Below, in pieces: positions 11,329 through 21,397 of a stretch of 43,419 nucleotides of DNA (its first letter is position 1; each line of letters starts with the position of its first letter). The stretch comes from an uncultured Pelagibacteraceae bacterium (lineage in GTDB: Bacteria > Pseudomonadota > Alphaproteobacteria > Pelagibacterales > Pelagibacteraceae), in NCBI GenBank assembly GCA_902541745.1, contig CACBRW010000007.1:1-43419 (forward strand), written 5' to 3'. The translations under genes and the position numbers were made by a program. The notes under the pieces are model-generated. The model was given only the letters and a program-made list of their open reading frames with translations. It had not been told where the DNA came from and made no database searches.

Positions 11329-12056
11329 TTCTTATATTCCATTATTTTTTTTAAGGCTAGATAATCTTCTTCTGTATCCACTCCTATTGGAGATGACATA
11401 GCAAGCGAAACATTGATATCAATATTATTATCTAATGCTCTTAACTGCTCTAGTCGATTTTCTATTTCATTTTTGGATTGATTCAAGTGAACAAATTTTT
11501 TAAGACAATCTCTTGAATAACAATAAATTCCAATATGGTGATAAATATTTTCTACCTGATCAGATTTTCTTGAAAAGGATACCGCCTTTGAAAAATGATC
11601 CCTTTCTAGACTGTTTTCAGTGATGACCTTAACAATATTTTCATTCTTGAGGTTTTTATTATCTTTTAATTTTGCGGCAAGAGTTCCTAAATTAGAATTA
11701 TTTTTTACCATTTTGTCATTCAAACTTTTGATATCATCAATGTCGATTGCCGGTTCATCACCCTGTAAATTCATAATAAAATCAACATCCTTAATATTTG
11801 ATTTTTTAAGTGCTTCGTAAATTCTATCAGTGCCTGTTTTGTGTTTATTGCTTGTTAAAATAGCATTTAAACCATTTCCTTTAACATCATCAATAATTTC
11901 CTGGTCCTCTGTAGCTACAATCACATCTCCAATATTGGCCTCTTCTGCTTTTTTAGATACATGTGAAATAATTGATAAACCATTTATTTTTAACAAAGGT
12001 TTACCTGGCAGCCTAGTTGCGGACATTCTAGAGGGTATAATTACTAAAGTTTTCAT
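11325..12056 (-). CDS. kdsB: 3-deoxy-manno-octulosonate cytidylyltransferase
   Basis: VIIPSRMSATRLPGKPL, VATEDQEI, NLQGDEP motifs. Confidence 0.93.
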   Translation of the reverse strand: MKTLVIIPSRMSATRLPGKPLLKINGLSIISHVSKKAEEANIGDVIVATEDQEIIDDVKGNGLNAILTSNKHKTGTDRIYEALKKSNIKDVDFIMNLQGDEPAIDIDDIKSLNDKMVKNNSNLGTLAAKLKDNKNLKNENIVKVITENSLERDHFSKAVSFSRKSDQVENIYHHIGIYCYSRDCLKKFVHLNQSKNEIENRLEQLRALDNNIDINVSLAMSSPIGVDTEEDYLALKKIMEYKN

Positions 12057-12169
12057 TATTTTTTCAAATTATTATACTCATTAAACAACTATAGAGGCAA
12101 ATTTATACATTAAATTTTAGCTTTTTTTTAATTTATCATGTTATACGTTCACTACAAAATTTAGAAAAA

Positions 12170-12709
12170 ATGGATTCTTTCGAAATAAATAAAATAGTTG
12201 CTGCAGTTTTAATGGTTGCCCTACTTGTTATCGGTATTGGAAAATTATCTGATGTTATATTCCATGTAGAGAAACCTGAAACGCCTGGTTATTCAGTTGA
12301 AGTAGAAACTGCCACTACTGTATCCACAACTAGCTCAAGCACGACGTCAGACAAAATTGATATATCAACATTAATGGCAATGGGAGATATTGCGCATGGC
12401 GAAAAAGTATTTAAAAAATGTGCAGCTTGTCATTCAATAGTTAAAGGTGGAAAGAATGCTATTGGTCCAGCACTATATAATGTTGTGGGAAGAAAAGTTG
12501 GAGCGGTTGAAGATTATAAATATTCTAAAGCTTTAGCAGCGTATGATAAAGAATGGACTTTTGAAGAACTAAACGGATTTTTAATTAAACCCGCAAAGTG
12601 GATAAAGGGAACAAAGATGGCATATGCAGGTCTTAGAAAAGAAAAAGATAGAGCCTCTGTAATAAAATATCTAAATGAGAATTCAGACAGCCCTTTGCAG
12701 CTACCTTAA
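12170..12709 (+). CDS. Membrane-anchored class I cytochrome c
   Basis: N-terminal hydrophobic segment, CAACHS haem motif, GPALYNVVGRKVG, KMAYAGL. Confidence 0.9.
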   Translation: MDSFEINKIVAAVLMVALLVIGIGKLSDVIFHVEKPETPGYSVEVETATTVSTTSSSTTSDKIDISTLMAMGDIAHGEKVFKKCAACHSIVKGGKNAIGPALYNVVGRKVGAVEDYKYSKALAAYDKEWTFEELNGFLIKPAKWIKGTKMAYAGLRKEKDRASVIKYLNENSDSPLQLP

Positions 12710-13630
12710 TTTTCCAAAACAATATAATAAAATACTTTTTTGTACATGAACTCTATTAAGTGCTTGTTGCCACACGTGAGATCTTTTACCTAAGAAAACT
12801 TCATCACTTACCTCATTACCTCTCGGCAAACAATGTAAAAAAATGCAATCTTTTTTTGCATAACCCATTAAATTTTTATCAATTTTAAAATTTTTAAATG
12901 CTTGTATTTTCTTCTTCTTATTAACTTTATCATTTAAAGAAATAACTTTGTCAGAAAAAATTATATCTGCGCCAGTCATTGCTTTTTTAGCATCATTATA
13001 AATATAAATTTTTTTGTTATTTTTTTTAACCCAAGCTCTAACTTCTTTTCCTGGTTCAAATTTTTTAGGACAACCAATACTTAGTTTGAAAGAAAATTTT
13101 ACTGAGGCAGCAATTAAACTATCCAAAACATTATTAGAGTCACCTATCCAACAAATGTTTAATTTTGAAATAGGTTTCTTCTTTATTTCCTCAACTGTAA
13201 AAACGTCAGATAAAACCTGTGTTGGATGAGATGAGGGGCTTAAACCATTAATTATCGGTATTGATAAATATTTTGCAAAATTTTCAACCTTTTTATCACT
13301 ATCAGTTCTGAGCATAAATCCATCGCCGTAAGTAGATAAAATTTTAGCAGTATCAGCAATACTTTCTCCCCCTTGACCCAAATGAAGCTCATTAGATCTT
13401 AAAGTCAAAGTACCACCACCTAATTGTTTGATAGCTAAATAAAAGCTTAATCTTGTTCGCAAACTAGATTTTTCAAACATTTGAATTAATAATTTTCCTT
13501 TTAAGGGTGCGCCCTTATCAACCTCTAATGTACTTAATTTTTTTCTTAAACTTTTTCTTTTCTTAGCATCAATAATTATCTTTCTTAGATCTTTTGCAGG
13601 TATATCCTTTAAATTAATGAAATGTTTCAT
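12701..13630 (-). CDS. argF: Ornithine carbamoyltransferase
   Basis: FEKSSLRTRLSF (STRTR-like), HPTQVLSDVFTVEE, HCLPRGNEVSDEV. Confidence 0.93.
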   Translation of the reverse strand: MKHFINLKDIPAKDLRKIIIDAKKRKSLRKKLSTLEVDKGAPLKGKLLIQMFEKSSLRTRLSFYLAIKQLGGGTLTLRSNELHLGQGGESIADTAKILSTYGDGFMLRTDSDKKVENFAKYLSIPIINGLSPSSHPTQVLSDVFTVEEIKKKPISKLNICWIGDSNNVLDSLIAASVKFSFKLSIGCPKKFEPGKEVRAWVKKNNKKIYIYNDAKKAMTGADIIFSDKVISLNDKVNKKKKIQAFKNFKIDKNLMGYAKKDCIFLHCLPRGNEVSDEVFLGKRSHVWQQALNRVHVQKSILLYCFGKLR

Positions 13631-13631
13631 G

Positions 13632-14798
13632 TTATTTTATCTGCGAACAGACCTTTTCAATAATTTTTAATGCCAAATCTAGTTCAGTTTTTTTAACATT
13701 CAATGGAGGTAAAATACGAACAATATTTTCTGCTGCTCGAATAGTCAATAACTGATTGTCCATTAATTTTTTAATAAATTCAGTTTGATCTTTACACAAT
13801 TGTATACCAATCAAAAAACCTCTTCCTCTTATTTCTTTAATTACATTTGGATATTTTGCCTGAACTTTATTTAATTTTGATAAAAAATATTTCGATAGAG
13901 TTTTTACGTTATTTAAAAATTTTTTATTTGATATAATATCCATTACAGTATTTCCAACAGACATAGCTAATGGATTTCCTCCGAATGTTGATCCGTGAGT
14001 ACCTGGCGTCATACCCGATGCAACTTTTTTATTCATTAACACTGCTCCAATAGGAAATCCTCCACCTATTCCTTTTGCAATTGGCACAATATCAGGTTTT
14101 ACTTTTGATTTTTCAAAAGCAAAGAAATCACCAGATCTTCCTATTCCACATTGAACTTCATCAAGGATTAATAGTATTTTTTTCTTGTTACACAATACTC
14201 TTAATTCTTTTAAACACCAATCTGGTATCACTTTTATACCACCTTCACCCATAATTGTTTCAACCATAATAGCAGCGGTATTTTTGTTTATTTTCTTTTT
14301 GAGAGAATTATGGTCTCCAAAGTTGAAGTGATCGAAACCTGTTATTTTTGGACCAAATCCCTCTGTCATTTTCTTTGATCCACTGGCAAAAATTGCTGCT
14401 AAAGTTCTTCCGTGGAAGGAATTTTTAATGCATAAAATTCTATTTTTATTTGGTTTGCCAATGGAATAAAAATATCGTCTAGCAACTTTAATTGCTGCTT
14501 CAGTAGCTTCGGCCCCACTATTTTGAAACATAACATGGTCAGCAAAAGTTTTTTGACATAACTTTTTAGCTAATGTTTCTCCTTCTGGAATTTGAAATGC
14601 ATTTGAAACATGCCAAAGTTTTTTTGATTGATCTTTTATTGTTTTAACTAATTTTGGATGGGTATGACCTAAAGAGTTAACTGCTATTCCTTGAACAAAA
14701 TCTAAATATTTTTTTTTATCTGTTGAATACAAATAGCTACCTTTGCCATATTTAAAGGAAATTTTTTTTCTATTATAGTTTTTTGCTAGATAGCTCAT
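13632..14798 (-). CDS. argD: Acetylornithine aminotransferase
   Basis: FQNSGAEATEAAIKVARRY, LILDEVQCGIGRSG, AKGIGGGFPIGA (PLP lysine), HGSTFGGNPLA. Confidence 0.93.
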   Translation of the reverse strand: MSYLAKNYNRKKISFKYGKGSYLYSTDKKKYLDFVQGIAVNSLGHTHPKLVKTIKDQSKKLWHVSNAFQIPEGETLAKKLCQKTFADHVMFQNSGAEATEAAIKVARRYFYSIGKPNKNRILCIKNSFHGRTLAAIFASGSKKMTEGFGPKITGFDHFNFGDHNSLKKKINKNTAAIMVETIMGEGGIKVIPDWCLKELRVLCNKKKILLILDEVQCGIGRSGDFFAFEKSKVKPDIVPIAKGIGGGFPIGAVLMNKKVASGMTPGTHGSTFGGNPLAMSVGNTVMDIISNKKFLNNVKTLSKYFLSKLNKVQAKYPNVIKEIRGRGFLIGIQLCKDQTEFIKKLMDNQLLTIRAAENIVRILPPLNVKKTELDLALKIIEKVCSQIK

Positions 14799-14966
14799 AA
14801 ATTTATTTGTTTTTATAAATTTTAATTATTAGATACAAGTTATGATTGAAAATGAATTATACTCAACTAGACAAATTAATGTTGATAACTGTATTTTTTT
14901 CATTGTTTAAATCAATTTTATATCAGTATATTGTTGTTTAAAATAAATAACATACAATATATTGAT

Positions 14967-15467
14967 ATGAGTTGGACAGAGGAAAAAGTTGAAAAGTTAA
15001 AACAATTATGGGGTAAAGGAAACACTGCAAGCCAAATCGCGGAGATTATTGGGGGTTTGAGTAGAAACGCTGTTATTGGTAAGGCGCATAGACTAAATCT
15101 TTCAGCAAAAATTAAAACGAGGACCGCAACATCAAATCAAAATTTCGAGAATTCATTAGAAGAAAAAAAAATAAAACTTAGAAAAGGCCGTAAAAGCAAA
15201 TTTAAATCTTTAATTATTGAAAAAGATTTTGAACCAGAAAATCCTAAACAACTTGAAGAACTTGACGAAAGCACTTGTAAATGGCCTGTAGGTCATCCTA
15301 ATGAAAAATCTTTCTATTTTTGTGGAAGATCTTCTTTAAAAGATTTTTCGTATTGCAAATTACATCTGTTATATGCTTTCCAGCCAAAAGGTAAAAAGGA
15401 AGATGTAACGGATAAAGAGGAAGTTCCGGAATTTCTTGAGAAGAAGATAAAGACAAAGTCTGCTTAG
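14967..15467 (+). CDS. gcrA: GcrA family cell cycle regulator
   Basis: MSWTEEKVEKLKQLWGKGNTASQIAEIIGGLSRNAVIGKAHRLNL; start placed at MSWTEE rather than the ORF-track start. Confidence 0.92.
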   Translation: MSWTEEKVEKLKQLWGKGNTASQIAEIIGGLSRNAVIGKAHRLNLSAKIKTRTATSNQNFENSLEEKKIKLRKGRKSKFKSLIIEKDFEPENPKQLEELDESTCKWPVGHPNEKSFYFCGRSSLKDFSYCKLHLLYAFQPKGKKEDVTDKEEVPEFLEKKIKTKSA

Positions 15468-15493
15468 GACAATACTATTCTATTCATGTTATC

Positions 15494-16456
15494 TTAATCC
15501 TTTTGATATTTTTCAGTAGAAAATTGACCACCATCTCTCCACATATAGCAGTATTTTTTTACTTCCTCATCAAAATATTTTTTGCTTGGGACTCCAATTT
15601 CTGAATTAGTTTTGTATTTACCAGATTTAATATTATCGTATTTTAAAAGTCTTAACTGATCTTTTGTAAGCAATGGTTCAGGAAATAATTCATAAAATCC
15701 TGCTACTAATTTAGCTAAAGGTAAAGGGAAAGGTAATAAAAGTCTTTTTTTATTTATTAACTTTAAAAGTTTCTCTAAAATATTTTTAAATGTCAGTACC
15801 TCTGGTCCAACACATTCGATAATGTTTGCATATATCTTTTTAGAAATTACAAAGTATATTATATCAGTTAAATCTGAACAATGAATAGGTGAGAATTTTG
15901 TTCTTCCTTTATAAAAAATTGGAAAGCCTGGAGTTCTATTTAATAAAGTCATAAAATTTGTTGTAAAGTTATCATCAACCGAATAAACAATTGAAGGTCT
16001 TAGAATAATTGCATTTGGAAAACTTTTTAAAATATTATTCTCACCTTCAAGTTTACTTTTAGCATAAATAGAATCTACAGCATCATTTATACCAAGAGCT
16101 GACAAATGAATAAAATGTTTAAGTTTATATTCTTTACAAAGCTTCGCTAATAGTGATGGAAAAATTGAGTGTATATTTTTAAATGTATTACCTATTTTTT
16201 TTTCATACAAAATACCAATTAAATTTATACATATGTCTGCTTTTTTAAAAAGTTCTCTTATTTTTTTTTCATCAAATATTTGCGCTTCGACTACATCTAT
16301 ATAACCAGCATTTGCTTGAGTTTTTATAATATAGCTTTTCTGGTGAATATTTCTTGTAACTACAGTAACTTTATAGTCATTCTTTGTAAGTTTTCTAATC
16401 AGGTTTCTACCTATTTGGCCACTTCCACCAAAAATTAGACAATTTTTTGCTTTCAT
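15494..16456 (-). CDS. NAD(P)-dependent epimerase/dehydratase, complex I NDUFA9-like
   Basis: N-terminal IFGGSGQIGRNLIRKL Rossmann motif; HFIHLSALGINDAVDSIYAKSKLEGE; LRPSIVY. Confidence 0.82.
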   Translation of the reverse strand: MKAKNCLIFGGSGQIGRNLIRKLTKNDYKVTVVTRNIHQKSYIIKTQANAGYIDVVEAQIFDEKKIRELFKKADICINLIGILYEKKIGNTFKNIHSIFPSLLAKLCKEYKLKHFIHLSALGINDAVDSIYAKSKLEGENNILKSFPNAIILRPSIVYSVDDNFTTNFMTLLNRTPGFPIFYKGRTKFSPIHCSDLTDIIYFVISKKIYANIIECVGPEVLTFKNILEKLLKLINKKRLLLPFPLPLAKLVAGFYELFPEPLLTKDQLRLLKYDNIKSGKYKTNSEIGVPSKKYFDEEVKKYCYMWRDGGQFSTEKYQKD

Positions 16457-16472
16457 ATATATATGCTAAACA

Positions 16473-17087
16473 ATGAGTAATAATATTAAACTGTACAAAA
16501 ACGATTTACCAGATGATTTGAAATTAGGCAATATAATAGCGGTTGACGGCGAATTTATGGGACTTAATGTAAGACGAGATCCCTTATGTTTAATTCAAAT
16601 TTCCTCTGGCAATTCAGATGCTCATATAATTCAATTTGATAGAAACAATTATAGTGCACCTAATTTATGCAAAATACTAAGTGATAATGAAATAACAAAA
16701 ATTTTTCATTATGGTCGTGCCGATCTGGCTTATATTAAATTCTATTTAAAAACTGAAACAAATAATATTTTAGATACTAAAATCGCATCAAAACTAGCTA
16801 GATCTTATTCTGATAACCATTCTCTAAAAACTTTAATTAAAGAATTTGTTAATATAGATATCAGCAAACAATTTCAAAGTTCAGATTTTGGTGGAACATT
16901 GACTCCAGCACAACTTAAGTATTGTGCCAACGATGTTATATATCTTCATAAGATCCACGAAAATTTAAAAAAAATATTAGATAGAGAGAATAGAATAAGT
17001 CTTTATGAGGATTGTTTAAAATTTTTAAAGACAAGAGTTGAGCTTGATCTAGCATTATTTAAAGACGATATATGGTCTCACAAATGA
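16473..17087 (+). CDS. Ribonuclease D-like 3'-5' exonuclease
   Basis: AVDGEFMGLN, FHYGRADLAYI, DTKIASKLA, YCANDVIYLHKI (DEDDy motifs). Confidence 0.9.
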   Translation: MSNNIKLYKNDLPDDLKLGNIIAVDGEFMGLNVRRDPLCLIQISSGNSDAHIIQFDRNNYSAPNLCKILSDNEITKIFHYGRADLAYIKFYLKTETNNILDTKIASKLARSYSDNHSLKTLIKEFVNIDISKQFQSSDFGGTLTPAQLKYCANDVIYLHKIHENLKKILDRENRISLYEDCLKFLKTRVELDLALFKDDIWSHK

Positions 17088-18052
17088 AAAATAAAAAATT
17101 TATACCCGATGCGCACAACGTAATTAATCTTCAAATTAAAGCTTTACAAAAATTAAAAAAAAATCTCAATAAATCTTTTAATGAAGCTGTAATTAAAATT
17201 GCAAAATGCCAATCAAAAGTAATCTTGTGTGGTGTTGGTAAAAGTGGTTTAATAGCATCTAAAATAGCTGCAACTCTTGCATCTGTTGGTACTCCCTCAT
17301 TTAGCTTAGCAGCTAGCGAGGCATCACACGGTGATCTTGGCATGATATCGAAAAATGATATTTTAATACTCATTAGCAACTCAGGACAAACAAGTGAGCT
17401 TAAAAATATTATAAAATATGCCAATAGAAATAAAATTCTATTAATAGGAGTTGTATCAAAAACTAACTCTATTTTATATAGAGCATCAGATATTAAGCTT
17501 TTAATTCCAGATGTTACTGAGGCCGGGGGAATAGTACCTACCTCGAGCACTACTACACAACTAGCTTTGGGTGACTCTTTAGCTATAGCCTCAATGAAAT
17601 ACAAAAAATTTAGCAAATTAGATTTTAAAGAATTACATCCTGCTGGCAGTCTTGGCGCTCAACTCAAAACAGTTGAGGATATAATGCTAACTGGAAATAA
17701 GATTCCCTTCGTACATGAAAATTTAAATATGAAAAAAGCTTTGCAAATATTAAGTAAAAAAAAATTAGGATTTTTACTAATACAAAATGCTAAAAAAATT
17801 ACTAAAGGTATCATAACAGATGGTCAAATCAGAAGATTTAATGAGAAAGAGAATAATTTATATGAATTAAATGTAAGAGAAATTATGACAAAAAATCCAA
17901 TTAGTGTGGATAAAGATCTTCTTGCGGTTAAAGCGCTAGCAATAATGAATGAAAAAAAGATTACTTCATTATGTGTTCACAATAAAAAAAACAAATTTAA
18001 AACAATTGGAATTTTACATATTCATACACTATTACAATCTAGCATTAGCTAA
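17084..18052 (+). CDS. kdsD: Arabinose-5-phosphate isomerase (KpsF/GutQ family)
   Basis: CGVGKSGLIASKIAATLASVGTPSFSLAASEASHGDLGMI, SIS domain plus two CBS repeats. Confidence 0.92.
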   Translation: MKNKKFIPDAHNVINLQIKALQKLKKNLNKSFNEAVIKIAKCQSKVILCGVGKSGLIASKIAATLASVGTPSFSLAASEASHGDLGMISKNDILILISNSGQTSELKNIIKYANRNKILLIGVVSKTNSILYRASDIKLLIPDVTEAGGIVPTSSTTTQLALGDSLAIASMKYKKFSKLDFKELHPAGSLGAQLKTVEDIMLTGNKIPFVHENLNMKKALQILSKKKLGFLLIQNAKKITKGIITDGQIRRFNEKENNLYELNVREIMTKNPISVDKDLLAVKALAIMNEKKITSLCVHNKKNKFKTIGILHIHTLLQSSIS

Positions 18053-18630
18053 TGATTAAAATCAAAAATAAAAAATTAATAATACTAACGTTATCCTTAT
18101 TAATTTTTTTTTTTATTTATTTAAAATTCTTTAAATCAGAGGAAATAAATCAAGTGATTAAGGAAGAGGTTAAAGAAGAAAATTTTACTAACTCAAATAT
18201 AATTAAAGATATTAAATATTCATCAAAGGATTTAAAAGGAAACGAATATATTATCCTGGCAAAAGAAGGCGAAATAGATTTAAATAATAATGATATTATT
18301 TTTCTCAAAGAAGTTAATGCATATATCAAAATGATAAAAAGTAATGAGATAATTGCTATCGAGTCAGACTATGGAAAATACAATACTGTAAATTATGATA
18401 CGATTTTCTCAAAAAATGTCCAAATTAACTACTTGGATAATAAAATTATTGGAGAATATCTTGATTTTTCAATGGCTAAGAATAAGTTAATTATTTCAAA
18501 AAATGTAGTTTATACAAATTCAGAGAATGTTCTAAAGTCAGATGTTGTTGAATTGGATACAACTACACAAAATACAAAAATTTTTATGTATAATTCTGAA
18601 AAAAAAGTCAATATAGAAAGTCTGAAGTAA
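18052..18630 (+). CDS. lptC: LPS export ABC transporter periplasmic protein LptC (OstA/LptC-like)
   Basis: Single N-terminal TM, LptC/OstA-like repeats (AKEGEIDLNNNDIIFLKEVNA), located between kdsD and lptB. Confidence 0.75.
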   Translation: MIKIKNKKLIILTLSLLIFFFIYLKFFKSEEINQVIKEEVKEENFTNSNIIKDIKYSSKDLKGNEYIILAKEGEIDLNNNDIIFLKEVNAYIKMIKSNEIIAIESDYGKYNTVNYDTIFSKNVQINYLDNKIIGEYLDFSMAKNKLIISKNVVYTNSENVLKSDVVELDTTTQNTKIFMYNSEKKVNIESLK

Positions 18631-19407
18631 ATGGCCTTAATAAAAAAATTTAGAATTAAATCATATAAAAATCCAATTCCAATTATTTCTTTTGAAAATA
18701 TATCTCTTTCATATGGAAACAGATTAATATTAGATAATATAAATTTTAAAATCAATGAAGGTGAAATTTATGGAATGTTGGGTCCTAATGGTGTTGGAAA
18801 ATCAACAATATTTAACTTGATTACAGGTCTAATAGCTCCTGACAATGGTACGATTAAAATTAATAACAACGACGTCATAAATTATCCTATTTATCTTAGA
18901 ACAAAAAAATTTAAAGTTGGTTATGTTCCTCAATATGGAGGATACTTTAATGATCTAACTTTATATCAAAACCTAAAATCTATAGCTGAAATTGTAATTA
19001 ATAACAGTAAAGCTGAACATGATAAAATAAATGAATTAATAACAAAATTTGAACTTGAAAATTTAAAAAATATTAAAGCAAAGTTTTTATCTGGTGGTCA
19101 AAAAAAAAAATTGGTTATAGCAATGTCTCTACTAAGTGATCCGAAAGTACTTCTTTTAGATGAATGTTTTGCAGCTCTTGACGTTTTAACAATAAAAATG
19201 TTGCAAGAAATTATTGTTAATTTACAGAAAGAAAAACGCATTACCATTTGTATATGCGACCATCAAGCAAGAGATTTATTAGCTTGTGTTGATATTGCAA
19301 TGATTCTTAGTAATTGTAAAATTATTGCGGAGGGTTCTCCATCAGAGCTTGTAAATAATATTGAAGCAAAAAGTGCTTATTTTGGTGATTCATTTAGTTT
19401 TAAATAA
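18631..19407 (+). CDS. lptB: LPS export ABC transporter ATP-binding protein LptB
   Basis: GMLGPNGVGKSTIFNLITGL Walker A, VGYVPQYGGYFNDLTLYQNL, LSGGQKKKLVIAMSL, LLLDECFAALD. Confidence 0.9.
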   Translation: MALIKKFRIKSYKNPIPIISFENISLSYGNRLILDNINFKINEGEIYGMLGPNGVGKSTIFNLITGLIAPDNGTIKINNNDVINYPIYLRTKKFKVGYVPQYGGYFNDLTLYQNLKSIAEIVINNSKAEHDKINELITKFELENLKNIKAKFLSGGQKKKLVIAMSLLSDPKVLLLDECFAALDVLTIKMLQEIIVNLQKEKRITICICDHQARDLLACVDIAMILSNCKIIAEGSPSELVNNIEAKSAYFGDSFSFK

Positions 19408-19416
19408 AAAAACATA

Positions 19417-20748
19417 ATGCCAAATACAATTACAATTAAAAAAAAAATAAATAATTTTAACAATACGATTCTAGTCCCGGGTGATAAAAGTTTAAGTATA
19501 AGATGGGTTTTATTTTCTTCTATTGGAACTGGAGTATCTAAAGCCAAAAATTTACTTATGTCGGAAGATGTAATTGCAGCAATAAATGCAATTAAAAAAT
19601 TAGGCATAAAAGTTATTTTTAAAAAAAATGAAACAAAAATATATGGTAGAGGAATTAAAGGGTTTAAATATAAAAAAAATTTAGAAATAAATGCTCAAAA
19701 TTCTGGTACATTAGGAAGATTAATACTTGGACTGTTAATAGATACACCATTTCCAATTACATTAGTTGGTGATAAAAGTTTATCAAAAAGAGATTTTAAA
19801 AGGATTTCTGATCCATTAAGTAAGTTTGGAGCAAATTTTAAACTAAAAAATAATAAACATCTTCCACTCAAAATTATAGGCTCGTCTAATTTAAACTCAA
19901 TAAAATACTTTGAAAAAAAAGGATCTGCTCAATGTAAAAGTTCGGTAATTTTTGGAGCTATGAAAGCTAACGGTACGACAATTATCAAAGCAAAACAATC
20001 AAGGGACCATACAGAGCTACTTTGCAAATACCTTGGATTACCAATCTCAATAAAAAAGAAAAAAAAATATGACGAGATAAAAATTAAAAAAATTAATTCG
20101 ATAAAAAATATTAATTACAATATACCCTCAGATATAAGTTCAAGTGCTTTTTTTATTGTTCTAACTGTATTATCAAAAAATTCAAAATTAATTATTAAAG
20201 ATGTAAACATTAATCCATCTAGGACTGGTATTATTTCTATTTTGAAAAAAATGGGTGCTGAAATAATTCTTAAAAATTTACAAATTTACAAAGGAGAAAA
20301 AAAAGCTGATATTGAAGTGAAAAGTTGTGATAAACTCAAAGCTATTAATTGCCCAGCAAAATTTAATAGTGGAGCTATAGATGAATTTTTAGTAATTTTT
20401 TTAGTAGCTGCAAAAGCTAACGGTTTGTCTTATTTTAAAGATCTTGGTGAACTTAATCAAAAAGAAAGTCCAAGATTAAAATGGGCCGAAAAAATATTAA
20501 ATAAAATGGGAGTTAAAACAATTTCAACAAAAGACAGTATTAAAATATTTGGAAATCCCAATTTAAATATTGATAAAAAAATTATTATAAAAAATTACTT
20601 GAAAGATCATAGAGTATTTATGACAAGTGTTGTAGCAGCCCTATCTTTTGGAGGTAAGTGGACTATTCATGATAAAGACTCTATAAAAACATCTTTCCCA
20701 AATTTTTTAGAAACTATAGAAAAAATTAAAAATAATATAAATGATTAA
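19417..20748 (+). CDS. aroA: 3-phosphoshikimate 1-carboxyvinyltransferase
   Basis: VPGDKSLSIRWVLFSS, NSGTLGRLILGLL, GDKSLSKRDFKRI, SSAFFIVLTVLS. Confidence 0.92.
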   Translation: MPNTITIKKKINNFNNTILVPGDKSLSIRWVLFSSIGTGVSKAKNLLMSEDVIAAINAIKKLGIKVIFKKNETKIYGRGIKGFKYKKNLEINAQNSGTLGRLILGLLIDTPFPITLVGDKSLSKRDFKRISDPLSKFGANFKLKNNKHLPLKIIGSSNLNSIKYFEKKGSAQCKSSVIFGAMKANGTTIIKAKQSRDHTELLCKYLGLPISIKKKKKYDEIKIKKINSIKNINYNIPSDISSSAFFIVLTVLSKNSKLIIKDVNINPSRTGIISILKKMGAEIILKNLQIYKGEKKADIEVKSCDKLKAINCPAKFNSGAIDEFLVIFLVAAKANGLSYFKDLGELNQKESPRLKWAEKILNKMGVKTISTKDSIKIFGNPNLNIDKKIIIKNYLKDHRVFMTSVVAALSFGGKWTIHDKDSIKTSFPNFLETIEKIKNNIND

Positions 20749-21397
20749 AAGAAAAAATATTTTAAAGATAGCTATAGACTCACCAGCAGCAGCTGGTGCT
20801 GGGACTTTGGCAAAAGCTATATCAAAGCATTATAATTTGATTTACATTGATACTGGTAAAATATATCGTTTTATAGCTTATAATAAATTAAAAAAACCAG
20901 GTAAGTTTAGTATTAATTTCATTAAAAAAAAAATTAAAAACTTAAAAATAAAAGAGCTTAATAATAAAAAACTATTATCTGATGAAGTGGGAACAGAAGC
21001 ATCAAAAATTGCAAAAAACAATAATATAAGAAAGCTAATTCATTCTTTTCAAACTAACTTTGCTTATAATCCACCAGTAAATTATAAAGGATCTTGTCTT
21101 GATGGAAGAGACATTACATATAAAATTGTTCCTGATGCTGACTTTAAGTTTTTTATAACTGCGAATTTAAAGACCAGAGCTAAAAGAAGATATAAAGAAC
21201 TAAAAGGACTTAAAAAGTCAATAACTTACAAAGAAGTCCTTAAAAGTGTGAAAAATAGGGATAAAAGTGACTATAATCGTAAGATTTCTCCTTTAAAGAA
21301 AACAAAAGATTCTATGTTGATAAACACGACAAAGTTATCTAAAAGATCGTGTTTTTTAAAAATAAAAAAAATTATAGACAGGAAATTAAATATTTAA
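20741..21397 (+). CDS. cmk: (d)CMP kinase
   Basis: IAIDSPAAAGAGTLAKAISKHYNLIYIDTGKIYRFIA, CLDGRDITYKIVPDADFKFFITA. Confidence 0.88.
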   Translation: MIKRKNILKIAIDSPAAAGAGTLAKAISKHYNLIYIDTGKIYRFIAYNKLKKPGKFSINFIKKKIKNLKIKELNNKKLLSDEVGTEASKIAKNNNIRKLIHSFQTNFAYNPPVNYKGSCLDGRDITYKIVPDADFKFFITANLKTRAKRRYKELKGLKKSITYKEVLKSVKNRDKSDYNRKISPLKKTKDSMLINTTKLSKRSCFLKIKKIIDRKLNI

